This document shows positions 31,465-39,291 of a stretch of DNA of 44,372 nt, one piece after another. Each line of letters opens with the position of its first letter. Position 1 is the stretch's first letter. The stretch spans positions 1 through 44,372 of the forward strand of contig DALYJJ010000039.1 of assembly GCA_031969915.1 (NCBI GenBank), written 5' to 3'. A model generated the notes under the pieces. It ran no database searches and had not been told where the DNA came from. It worked only from the letters and a program-made list of their open reading frames with translations. The position numbers and the translations under genes were made by a program. The stretch comes from DALYJJ01 sp031969915. GTDB taxonomy: Bacteria > Acidobacteriota > Terriglobia > Bryobacterales > Bryobacteraceae.

Positions 31465-33409
31465 GATCGCGATCCTGTTGCTGGCGGCGGCCGTTCTTCC
31501 GGCCGCTACGTTCACGGTGGTGGGCGACGATCCGGGTTCCTGGCCGCTGATTCTGCAATCGGTCGGATTCGGCGCGGGTGCGCCGGCGCGGGTCTTCGTG
31601 ATCACGGAGGGCGCCAAGGCGGAGCCGGAAGCGTGGCTGCCGCGGATCGAACAAGGCGCGACAGTGGTGCTGGAAGGCGACTCGCCGCTGGCGCGCGCCC
31701 TGGGCTTCCAGCCTTCACCCGCGCTGGAACCGGTGCAGAGCATCGTGGATGAGCACCGGCCCAAACTGCCGATCGTGTGGGAGCGGGCGATTCGGCTGCC
31801 AACCTACGCCACACCGGAGGGCGCGCGGATCTTCGCGCGCGAGCGCTGGCGGCAGGCGCCGCTGCTTGCCGGCCTGCGCCGGGGGCAGGGGGCGGTGCTG
31901 TGGGCCGCCGTCTCGCCGGGGGCCACCGGCACGGAGCGCTTTCCGTATTTTGTGCACGCGCTTGCGGCGATGGGCGTCGAGCCGCCCGTTCGCTCCGGCC
32001 GCCTGTGGGCGTTCTTCGATTCCTCCTACCGTTCGCGCGCCGACGCCGGCTACCTGGCGGCGCGCTGGCGCAAGGCGGGCATCGCCGCGCTGCACGTCGC
32101 CGCGTGGCATTACTATGAGCCCGACCCGGCGCGGGACGCCTGGCTCCGCTCCCTGATCGCGGCTTGCCACCGCCGCGCCATCGCGGTGTATGCGTGGCTG
32201 GAGCTCCCGCACGTGTCCGAACAGTTCTGGCGCGATCATCCCGAATGGCGGGAGAAGACGGCGCTCGGGCAGGACGCGCACCTGGATTGGCGGAAGCTGA
32301 TGAATCTGGTCCACCCCGACTGTGCGCGGGAAGTGGAGCGGGGCACGCGCAGCCTGTTGCGCCGCTTCGACTGGGACGGGGCGAACCTGGGCGAACTCTA
32401 CTTCGAATCGCTGGAGGGAGCGGCCAACCCGGCCCGTTTCACGCCCTTCAACAGCGACGTGCTCGCCGAGTTCAAGCGGCAGCACGGCTACGAAGCGAAC
32501 CTGGTGGAGCCGGAAAAGCAGAAGGCGTTCCTGGAGTATCGCGCCGCGCTCGCGCGCCGGTTACAGACCGAGTGGATCGGGCGCCTGGAGGCGATGCAGC
32601 GTGAAAAGCCATGGCTCGACCTGGTGCTGACGCACATCGACGACCGCTTCGATACCACGATGCGCGAGAAGTTGGGCGCCGACGCGGCGGCGCTGCTCCA
32701 GGACACGGAGAGCCGTTCGCTCACCTTTCTCATCGAAGACCCGGCTACCGTGTGGCACCTCGGCGCGGAGCGCTACGCCGAGATTCGCAAGCGCTACGAA
32801 CCGCTGACGGCGCGCCCGGCGCGCCTGGCGATCGATCTGAACATTGTTGAACGCTACCAGGACGTCTATCCCACAAAACAACAAACCGGCACGGAATTGT
32901 TCCGGCTGGTGAACGTCGCGGCGCGGAGCTTCCCGCGGGTGGCGTTGTACTTTGAGAACTCGATCCTGGCGCCCGACCTGCCGTTCCTGCCGGCGGCCGC
33001 GGCGGGAGTGACGCGGCTGGAGACGGCGGGCGCGAAGACGGTGGTGGAGTCGCCGCACGGCGCAGGCCTGCGCTGGCGCGGTCCGGCGCTGGTGAACGGA
33101 AGGCCCTGGCCGGTGGCGAACCTGGAGACGGTCTGGCTCCCGCCGGGGATTGCGGCGGTGGAGGCGGGCCAGAGCGTCGCGCCCCTCTACATTCTGGATG
33201 TGAATGGGGACTTGAAGGCGGCCGGGGTATTGCGTGACGGGGTGGAGTTCACCTACGAATCGCGCTCCCGGGCCTACGCCGTTCTGGAGCGGCTTCCGCG
33301 GACGGTGGAGATTGACGGGACGCCGGTGGAGCCCGAGTTTCTGGAGCAGCCCGACGGCTACACACTGGTGCTTCCGAAGGGCCAACATCTTGTGACGCTT
33401 CGCTTATAA
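31454..33409 (+). CDS. secreted glycoside-hydrolase-like (TIM-barrel) protein
   Basis: The protein has 651 residues, overlapping the TPR gene by 11 bases. A signal peptide (MRDRIAILLLAAAVLPAAT) precedes an N-terminal alpha/beta domain (20-185). A TIM-barrel-like domain (about 185-480) shows a family pattern of sugar hydrolases: GIAALHVAAWHYYEP, AIAVYAWLELPHVSEQFWRDHPEW, DWDGANLGELYFESLEG, LVLTHIDDRFDTTM and RLAIDLNIVERYQDVYP. A beta-rich C-terminal part ends in a strand. The arrangement recalls the PgaB or PelA hydrolases paired with TPR porins, but no deacetylase motif is present. The substrate is likely an exported polysaccharide. Confidence 0.65.
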   Translation: MRDRIAILLLAAAVLPAATFTVVGDDPGSWPLILQSVGFGAGAPARVFVITEGAKAEPEAWLPRIEQGATVVLEGDSPLARALGFQPSPALEPVQSIVDEHRPKLPIVWERAIRLPTYATPEGARIFARERWRQAPLLAGLRRGQGAVLWAAVSPGATGTERFPYFVHALAAMGVEPPVRSGRLWAFFDSSYRSRADAGYLAARWRKAGIAALHVAAWHYYEPDPARDAWLRSLIAACHRRAIAVYAWLELPHVSEQFWRDHPEWREKTALGQDAHLDWRKLMNLVHPDCAREVERGTRSLLRRFDWDGANLGELYFESLEGAANPARFTPFNSDVLAEFKRQHGYEANLVEPEKQKAFLEYRAALARRLQTEWIGRLEAMQREKPWLDLVLTHIDDRFDTTMREKLGADAAALLQDTESRSLTFLIEDPATVWHLGAERYAEIRKRYEPLTARPARLAIDLNIVERYQDVYPTKQQTGTELFRLVNVAARSFPRVALYFENSILAPDLPFLPAAAAGVTRLETAGAKTVVESPHGAGLRWRGPALVNGRPWPVANLETVWLPPGIAAVEAGQSVAPLYILDVNGDLKAAGVLRDGVEFTYESRSRAYAVLERLPRTVEIDGTPVEPEFLEQPDGYTLVLPKGQHLVTLRL

Positions 33410-33419
33410 TCAGTGAGCC

Positions 33420-34853
33420 ATGCCCAAATCCTCGTTCGCGGACGTGTCGATCGACGTTGAGCCGCAGGCCAAGCGGCAACGGCTGACGACGGAAGACGAC
33501 ACGCCGTTCCGCATCCTGGTTCTCGGCGACTTTTCCGGGCGCGCCAACCGCGGCGTCTTCGAACTCGACGGCCTCGCCCAGCAACGTCCACTCCTGGTGG
33601 ATCGCGACAACTTCGACGGGGTATTCGCCCGTCTTGCGCCGGCCTTGCAGTTGAGCTTTCCCACCGGCCTCCAGGTGGACCTGGCCTTCAGCGAGCTCGA
33701 CGACTTTCTGCCGGACCGGATCTACGAACGGTGCAAGGTGTTCGAAGCGCTGCGGGAGGCGCGATTGCAGTCGCCGCCCAAGCGCGCCGCGCAGCCCGCA
33801 CCGCCACCGGCGCCGGCGCGGCCCGCCGCGCAACCGCCCTTGGGCAACATTGCGGGCGGCAACCTGCTGGATTCGATGCTCGAAGAGAACGCGGTGAGCC
33901 CCACGGTACGTTCCACCGATCCGCTCTTCGATTATGTCCGCCGCATCGCCGAACCGTACCTGGTGGAGCGCGAGGACCCGGGCCGCGCCGATTGGGTGGC
34001 GCACGTCGACGGGGAGATCGGCAACGCCATGCGGGAGATCCTGCATCACCCGGACTTTCAGGCGGTAGAAGCCGCCTGGCGTGCGCTCTACTTCCTGGTT
34101 CGCGAGACCGAAACCAGCCCGCTGCTCAAGATCTTCGTGCTGGACGTGTCGAAGCCGGAACTGGCCGCGAATATGATCGCCACCGACGATCTGGGGCGCA
34201 CCGCGCTCTACGACGTGATGGTGCGCAAGACCGTGGGCACGCCCGGTGCGCAGCCGTGGGCGATCTGCGCGGGCAACTTCACCTTCGGGCCGAACGCGGA
34301 AGACCTGGAGTTGCTGGGCCGGATTGCGATGGTGGCGTCGCAGGCGCAGGCCCCGTTTCTGGCGGCCGCACCGCTCGACGGCGTGACCAACGATCAGGCC
34401 TGGGGCATCATCCGCGAATTGCCGGATGCGGCGTACCTGGCGCTCGCCCTGCCGCGTTTTCTGCTGCGGCTTCCCTACGGCCCGAACACGGATTCCACGG
34501 AACGGTTCGACTTCGACGAGATGCCGGACGGCCCGCGCCACGAGCACTATCTATGGGGCAACCCGGCCTTCGCGCTGGCCACGCTGATGGCCGGCAACTT
34601 CAGTGAGCGCGGGTGGGAATTGACGCCCGCGGGATACGAACTGACCGGGCGCCCCCTGCATAGTTACGAAGAAAAGGGCGAACACAAGCTGAAGTCGCCC
34701 GCGGAACTGTGGTTCACGATGGACCAGGTGGACGGGTTGCTGGAGCGCGGGTTCATCCCGTTGATCGCGTTCAAGGACAGCGACCGGATCCGCCTGGGCC
34801 GCCTGCAATCGTTCCGGAAGCCGCTGACGGCGCTGCAAGGGCGCTGGCGCTAA
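33420..34853 (+). CDS. TssB-TssC-like fusion (contractile sheath protein)
   Basis: The protein has 477 residues. The first ~115 residues match the small sheath subunit TssB: RILVLGDFSGR (31-41), LLVDRDNFDGVFARLAP (58-74), FSELDDFLPDRIYE (90-103). A Pro/Ala-rich linker (about 116-141) follows. Residues 150-477 match the large subunit TssC: EILHHPDFQAVEAAWRALYF (206-225), LKIFVLDVSKPEL, GTPGAQPW, FGPNAEDLELL, LPRFLLRLPYG (344-354), LWGNPAFALATLM, GFIPLIAFKDSD. It ends about where the C-terminal TssC domain should begin, so that domain is missing. No other T6SS gene is in the window. It could be a sheath component of another contractile or non-contractile assembly. Confidence 0.82.
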   Translation: MPKSSFADVSIDVEPQAKRQRLTTEDDTPFRILVLGDFSGRANRGVFELDGLAQQRPLLVDRDNFDGVFARLAPALQLSFPTGLQVDLAFSELDDFLPDRIYERCKVFEALREARLQSPPKRAAQPAPPPAPARPAAQPPLGNIAGGNLLDSMLEENAVSPTVRSTDPLFDYVRRIAEPYLVEREDPGRADWVAHVDGEIGNAMREILHHPDFQAVEAAWRALYFLVRETETSPLLKIFVLDVSKPELAANMIATDDLGRTALYDVMVRKTVGTPGAQPWAICAGNFTFGPNAEDLELLGRIAMVASQAQAPFLAAAPLDGVTNDQAWGIIRELPDAAYLALALPRFLLRLPYGPNTDSTERFDFDEMPDGPRHEHYLWGNPAFALATLMAGNFSERGWELTPAGYELTGRPLHSYEEKGEHKLKSPAELWFTMDQVDGLLERGFIPLIAFKDSDRIRLGRLQSFRKPLTALQGRWR

Positions 34854-34922
34854 AGGACTGCTACATTTCCGAGAAGAGCCTTGGAACACTCTCCGAGCGT
34901 CCAGGGGTGACCATTGGAAATC

Positions 34923-35333
34923 TTAGCCTCCAACCCACTCCACCATCACCACGTCGGCCATCGCCCTCAACTCAGGGTCGCCGGTGACCAGGGCCGCACC
35001 CTCGCGTTGCGCCAGCGCCGCCGCGAATCCGTCCGCGTATGAAATCCTCCACCCGGCTTTGAGCTTCGCCGCCGCGATGATGTCTTGCTCGTTCGGCAAC
35101 ACGAGCCGGATGGGAAGCGACGGCAACCGTTTCAAGAATTCCTCCGCCTTCGCCGCGTCGAGTTTCCGGCTGGCCATGTAGTACACCTCGCCGACGTTGA
35201 CCCAGCTCATTACCAATTGGAGATCGTCGCCCTGGTCGGCCTCTTGAAGCAGCGCTTCAATCCGGGCGGCGGCGGGCTGGTCGAGCAGCCAGGCGAGCAG
35301 CGCCCACGAATCAAGAACTTTGGAGTCGGGCAT
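34923..35333 (-). CDS. vapC: PIN-domain ribonuclease toxin (VapC)
   Basis: The protein has 136 residues from the ATG at 35333, preferred because the family starts just before the first Asp (MPDSKVLDSWALLAWLL). The four acidic PIN residues are visible: Asp8, Glu49 (NVGEVYY), Asp101 (ISYADGFAAALA) and Asp119 (LVTGDPEL). VapC toxins cut specific RNAs, often tRNA or the sarcin-ricin loop. The start lies 23 bases inside the antitoxin gene, as is typical of coupled vapBC pairs. It converges with the sheath-fusion gene. Confidence 0.93.
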   Translation of the reverse strand: MPDSKVLDSWALLAWLLDQPAAARIEALLQEADQGDDLQLVMSWVNVGEVYYMASRKLDAAKAEEFLKRLPSLPIRLVLPNEQDIIAAAKLKAGWRISYADGFAAALAQREGAALVTGDPELRAMADVVMVEWVGG

Positions 35334-35571
35334 CGTCGCGGGCCAACTCGGCGGCTCTCTCCTTGGCCAGTTCATCGTGAAGGTTGGCCCCGCCCCGGAA
35401 CATTCCGCGCATCGAGCGCCAGTCCGGGAAGCCGGATACAAGTCGCTTCATGACGACCTGCTCGCCCTGCACTTCGAGGGCTACCTGGGTGCCGGGTTTG
35501 AGGTTCAACCTCTCCCGAATTGTCTTCGGGATGGAGATTTGCCCCTTGGCGGAAATGGTGGCTTTCGTCAT
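35311..35571 (-). CDS. vapB: AbrB/MazE-type antitoxin (VapB)
   Basis: The protein has 86 residues. MTKATISAKGQISIPKTIRERLNLKPGTQVALEVQGEQVVMKR is the swapped-hairpin AbrB DNA-binding domain. The C-terminal part (from about 50: DWRSMRGMFRGGANLHDELAKERAAELARDD) is the toxin-binding tail. It should neutralise the PIN toxin encoded downstream and repress the operon. An inverted repeat TACCT-A-AGGTA at 35588-35598, about 17 bases upstream of the start, is a plausible operator, with GAAGAGGG as ribosome site between them. Confidence 0.93.
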   Translation of the reverse strand: MTKATISAKGQISIPKTIRERLNLKPGTQVALEVQGEQVVMKRLVSGFPDWRSMRGMFRGGANLHDELAKERAAELARDDARLQSS

Positions 35572-35587
35572 CGTTCGGCCCTCTTCT

Positions 35588-35598
35588 TACCTAAGGTA
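35588..35598 (-). promoter_or_regulatory. inverted repeat before vapB, possible operator
   Basis: TACCT-A-AGGTA is a perfect 11-bp palindrome between any upstream promoter and the ribosome site of vapB. Autorepression by VapBC is typical, but no -35/-10 pair was recognised with confidence. Confidence 0.4.
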
Positions 35599-35711
35599 CG
35601 GCCGGATGGCCGGTCGCGCAAGCCTCCCACCCGCCGCGCGGGTTCGCAAGCGGCTTGGGCGGTGCTCTTCGGGTGGATTCTGCTTTTTTACTCTCAGGCT
35701 ATGGTGAGGGT

Positions 35712-35759
35712 ATGACGGTTGAAGCCATCAAAGAGGAGATTTCCGCTGCGGTTGCGTGA
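35712..35759 (+). pseudogene. possible remnant of an addiction-module gene
   Basis: A 15-codon frame reads MTVEAIKEEISAAVA and stops. The first ten residues resemble the start of small addiction-module proteins that open with M-x-V-E-A-I-K-x-x-I. It is far too short to be functional. It may be a remnant left by loss of a toxin-antitoxin pair next to vapBC, or a chance frame. The surrounding 188 bases between vapB and the PIG-L gene hold nothing else recognisable. Confidence 0.25.
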
Positions 35760-38078
35760 CTAACGCGGCGCGCCCAGCGAAATCAGGTTCGCGAACAGTC
35801 GCACGGCGCCCGGTACGCCGTAGGGCAGTTGCCGGTACCAGGCGTAGGCGCAGTAGACGTAGAGGCCCTTGCCGTAGCGCGCCTCCATCCATCCGCCGCG
35901 TTGCGGCGCCTGGCCGGTGTCGTTGGTATCCACGAGCGGCGTCCAGCGCTGGTCCCAGGTGGTGAAGAATTTCGAGCCGCGCTGCTCCACCCATCCGTCG
36001 AAGTCGGCGGGCGTGATCCGATTGGGCGTCTGAAAGACGCGGCTGTCGGGCGCCAGGATGCGCACGGGCGAATCCTCTTCGCTGATCTCCTCCGCGCGCA
36101 TGGTCATGCTGTACGGGTAGGGGCCGAAGTTGCCGTCATACTCCTGCGTGTTGTACTGCACGATGAGCGTGCCGCCTTCGCGCACATACTCGAGCAGCCG
36201 CGCGTTGTGCGTCTTCAGTTCCGGACGCGCGGCGTAGGCGCGGATGCCGAGAAGGATCACGTTGTACTTCGAAAGATCCGCGGTGGCGACGGCCTCCGCG
36301 CTGAGCATCTCGACGGGAACGCCGAGCTGCCGCATGGTCTCCGGAACGGCATCGCCGCTGCCCATGACGTAAGCGGCTTTCAGGCCCGGCGCCACGCGCA
36401 CGTCGAGCGCCCGCACCAGGTGAGAGGCCGGGTTCTCGAGGTAGACGGTTTCGAGGCCGGGGTACGCAACGGGGCGGAACTCGGCGGCGTAGCGGCGCCC
36501 TTCGGATTCGGCGAGCGCCCGGATCGGGTAGTCCTTCACGCCGGCGGGGAGTTGAAGGACGAACTCGAAGCGCGCCTCCTCGCCTTCGCGCTGGAAGCGG
36601 AAGGAGTGCGAGGCGGGCGCCACGCGAAGGTCCGGCGGGGCCTCCAGACGCACGATCCCCTCGCGGGCTCCCGCACCCACGTTGCGCACCGAGACGCTGG
36701 TGCGATACTCGCCGCGGCCGATCCCCACGGGCGAGGGGAACGCCAGGGACAGGGCAGGCCCGGCGGCAACGGGGACGCGCGCGTCGAGCCAGCTAACGGC
36801 GCCCTGGTAGGTGTATCGCGCGCGAAGCGTGAAGGGCGCCGGCGGCAGGGCGTGCCGCATGAGGTCCGGGGCGGCGATCCGGTATGCGGACTCCTGGATG
36901 GAATCGCGCCGCCAGAACGCAGCGGAGGACGTCACGTTCGAAGGGACCGTCACTTCGTAGGTATCCTCGCCGGTTTTAGTCAGTGGCCACGCACCGGAAA
37001 CGTCGACCGCGGACACGGCTTGCCCGGTGCGCGCATGGAGGCGGGCGGTGAGCGGAAAGCGCTGTCCGGGCGTGGCGACGGCGAAACCCGGGTTTGAGAG
37101 TTCCAGCTCAATGCCCAGGGCCCGGTTGAGGGCATCGCGCAGGCGGGCCTGGCGGGAAGCGTCGCTCTCTTTCGCGAGCAGCGCGGCCAGGGTGGGAGCG
37201 GACTTGGCCGGATCGAGCGGGTCAAAGGGAATGTCCAGGGGCGTTTCGAGGTTCAAGCCTTCGAGAAAGTCCGCAGGCGATGCGCCGGCGGGGCGCGAGG
37301 CTTCCAGTTTGTAGTACGCGTAGACGGGGCCGGGGCGCGCCGCCGCGCCGGCCATCGCCTGCGAGCGGTGCCAACGATAGCCTTCGCGACCGATCTGAGC
37401 GAAGCTGCGGCCGAGCAGGCCGAAGTACTCACCGGTGTCGATGCGCACGATGCCCGGCCCCGGTTCGCGCCAGTTGTTGGTGAAGAGACGGGAGACGGCC
37501 CAGGGCGCGCCGGTTTCCGGGAAGCGCGCGGCATCGGCGGCGGCGTCGAAGGCCAGTTTCGCCATCTCGCCGGAAGCGGTGTGCTGGCCGTGCCCGTCGC
37601 GTGGGGAGCCGTGGAAGCGCGCGAGCAGGACATGCGGCTTCAGGTCGCGGATGTGCCACACCACGTCGCGCAGGACATCCTCGCGCGGCCACTTGCGCCA
37701 CGCTTCGGCGACGTTCTTCGAGTAGCCGTAGTCGGCGAAACGCGTGAAGCGGACGGAGGCGCCATAGGCCTCGGCGGCCTTGGTGAGTTCCGCCACGCGC
37801 AGCGCACCAAGGGCGTCGAAGGTGTCGCCGGTGATGAGGTTCGCGCCCGATTCGCCGCGGGTAAGGGAGAGCAGGGTTACTTCCGCGCCGGTCTTTCGCG
37901 AGAGCCAGGTGAGCAGGGCGGCGTCCTCGTCGTCGGGATGCGCGACGAGGTAGAGCACGCGGGCATTGGTCTGCAGGCGCTGGAGGGCCGCGTGGAGGCC
38001 GGCCGTGCCGCGGTCGTCCGGGACGGATTGTGCGGCGAGCGCGATGGACAGCATCAACAGCGATGCGATACAACGCAT
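35760..38078 (-). CDS. secreted PIG-L (LmbE-like) deacetylase family protein
   Basis: The protein has 772 residues. A signal peptide (MRCIASLLMLSIALAAQ) is followed by the PIG-L domain (about 35-300), with the metal motif AHPDDE (His47, Asp50) and GHGQH (His163, His166). These enzymes remove N-acetyl groups from sugars. The remaining ~450 residues hold beta-rich segments (about 330-560) and a final Rossmann-like domain (about 560-772, TADLSKYNVILLGIRAYAARPEL, TLIVQYNTQEYD) as in ThuA/glutamine-amidotransferase-like proteins. This long layout is typical in Acidobacteriota and Bacteroidota. Only 20 bases separate its start from the divergent DUF1080 gene. Confidence 0.88.
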   Translation of the reverse strand: MRCIASLLMLSIALAAQSVPDDRGTAGLHAALQRLQTNARVLYLVAHPDDEDAALLTWLSRKTGAEVTLLSLTRGESGANLITGDTFDALGALRVAELTKAAEAYGASVRFTRFADYGYSKNVAEAWRKWPREDVLRDVVWHIRDLKPHVLLARFHGSPRDGHGQHTASGEMAKLAFDAAADAARFPETGAPWAVSRLFTNNWREPGPGIVRIDTGEYFGLLGRSFAQIGREGYRWHRSQAMAGAAARPGPVYAYYKLEASRPAGASPADFLEGLNLETPLDIPFDPLDPAKSAPTLAALLAKESDASRQARLRDALNRALGIELELSNPGFAVATPGQRFPLTARLHARTGQAVSAVDVSGAWPLTKTGEDTYEVTVPSNVTSSAAFWRRDSIQESAYRIAAPDLMRHALPPAPFTLRARYTYQGAVSWLDARVPVAAGPALSLAFPSPVGIGRGEYRTSVSVRNVGAGAREGIVRLEAPPDLRVAPASHSFRFQREGEEARFEFVLQLPAGVKDYPIRALAESEGRRYAAEFRPVAYPGLETVYLENPASHLVRALDVRVAPGLKAAYVMGSGDAVPETMRQLGVPVEMLSAEAVATADLSKYNVILLGIRAYAARPELKTHNARLLEYVREGGTLIVQYNTQEYDGNFGPYPYSMTMRAEEISEEDSPVRILAPDSRVFQTPNRITPADFDGWVEQRGSKFFTTWDQRWTPLVDTNDTGQAPQRGGWMEARYGKGLYVYCAYAWYRQLPYGVPGAVRLFANLISLGAPR

Positions 38079-38098
38079 GGGGACAAGGTAGCACGCTC

Positions 38099-38776
38099 AT
38101 GCTGACAGCTATTCTTCTTCTTCAACTCGCCTTCGGAAAGTGGGAACCGCTCTTCGACGGCAAGACGCTCGCGGGGTGGCACGTCGCTGCCAAGCCCGCC
38201 GACCGGGGCAAGAACTTCTGGACCGTACGGGACGGCGAAATCGTCGCCGACTCGATGGGGCGAGGCGATCACGACTACGTCTGGCTGGTCTCCGACGCGG
38301 AGTACGGCGACTTCGAGCTTACGCTGGAAGTGAAGTCCGAAGGGAACGCGCCGGGCAACTCAGGCGTTCAGATCCGGAGCCGCTACGAAGCGGAGCGAGG
38401 CTGGATGCACGGCCCGCAGATCGACATCCATCCGCCGGCTCCGTGGCGCACCGGCCTGATCTACGACGAGACCTTCGAGGCGCGCCGCTGGGTGTTCCCG
38501 TCGCTGCCGGATTGGAAGATCGAAGAGAGCCAGGGGCCGAAGCAGTGGAAGTGGAACGCGGATGGCTGGAACGAGATCCGCATCGCTTGCGGGGGGACGT
38601 CGATCCGGACGTGGGTCAACGGTTTTGCGATCGCGGAATGGGACGGCAAGGGCCATCTGGACGACGAGGCGCACCGGAAGCGCAACGTGGGACTGCGCGG
38701 CCACATTGCGCTCCAGTTGCACGCGAAGGACGAGGTGCGGATCGCCTTTCGCAACCTTCGCGTCCGGCGGCGCTGA
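38099..38776 (+). CDS. secreted DUF1080 (3-keto-disaccharide hydrolase-type) protein
   Basis: The protein has 225 residues from the ATG at 38099. A short signal-like stretch (MLTAILLLQLAFG) precedes the concanavalin-like sandwich: WEPLFDGKTLAGWHV, FWTVRDGEIVADS, YVWLVSDAEYGDFELTLEVKSEGNAPGNSGVQIRS, NEIRIACGGTSIRTWVNGFAIAEW, GHIALQLHAKDEVRIAFRNLRVR. This order is characteristic of DUF1080 proteins, some of which hydrolyse 3-keto-glycosides made by Gfo/Idh/MocA-type enzymes such as the one at 22857. It ends one base before the convergent hypothetical gene. Confidence 0.88.
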   Translation: MLTAILLLQLAFGKWEPLFDGKTLAGWHVAAKPADRGKNFWTVRDGEIVADSMGRGDHDYVWLVSDAEYGDFELTLEVKSEGNAPGNSGVQIRSRYEAERGWMHGPQIDIHPPAPWRTGLIYDETFEARRWVFPSLPDWKIEESQGPKQWKWNADGWNEIRIACGGTSIRTWVNGFAIAEWDGKGHLDDEAHRKRNVGLRGHIALQLHAKDEVRIAFRNLRVRRR

Positions 38777-39271
38777 CTAGTTCATGCCGACGTCGAGTTC
38801 GGGATCGGCGGAGACGTCCACGGTCACCCCGGTGGCCAGGGTGGCACGCAGGACGACTGTGAATTCGAACTTGCCGTAGTTGGTGATTGGCAGCGGGCCG
38901 AAGTTCCAGGCGTAGCTGGCAGTGGCGGTGCCGGGCGATACGAAAGCGCACACCGGGCGGGCGTTGCTCCACGACGGGCTGGCGTTCCGCGGAGCGTTCC
39001 CTTTGTTCGAGCGACCGAAGACCACGAAGAACTGCACGCTGCTCACGGTCTGGCTGACGTCGGAGACCGAGATATAGAAGTTCTTGCCGGCAGCCGTCGC
39101 GCCGGAGGTGCTCTCGGCGTTGTCGCCGGAGGACGTCCAGGCACCGTTGATGTTGTAGTACCAGACGAACGAATCGCTGTTCTCGGCGTTCGTCTTAAAC
39201 ATGCCGTCGTCGTCCCCTGGGTCGAAGTAGAGGTGAAGTGCCACGTCAGTGGCAGTGGTGGGTTTGGGCAT
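38777..39271 (-). CDS. hypothetical protein
   Basis: The protein has 164 residues from the ATG at 39271 with a good ribosome site (AAGGAG) eight bases before it; earlier in-frame codons give a non-protein-like arginine-rich stretch. No signal peptide is visible. The sequence is rich in Ser, Asn, Thr and aromatic residues (DVALHLYFDPGDDDGMFKTN, FVWYYNINGAWTSSGDNAEST, YISVSDVSQTVSSVQFFVVFG), with no motif I recognise; a beta-sandwich is likely. It follows the Ser/Thr kinase gene by 20 bases, so it may be a substrate or partner of that kinase. No family was identified. Confidence 0.65.
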   Translation of the reverse strand: MPKPTTATDVALHLYFDPGDDDGMFKTNAENSDSFVWYYNINGAWTSSGDNAESTSGATAAGKNFYISVSDVSQTVSSVQFFVVFGRSNKGNAPRNASPSWSNARPVCAFVSPGTATASYAWNFGPLPITNYGKFEFTVVLRATLATGVTVDVSADPELDVGMN

Positions 39272-39291
39272 TGGGTCTCCTTGGGCTCGAT

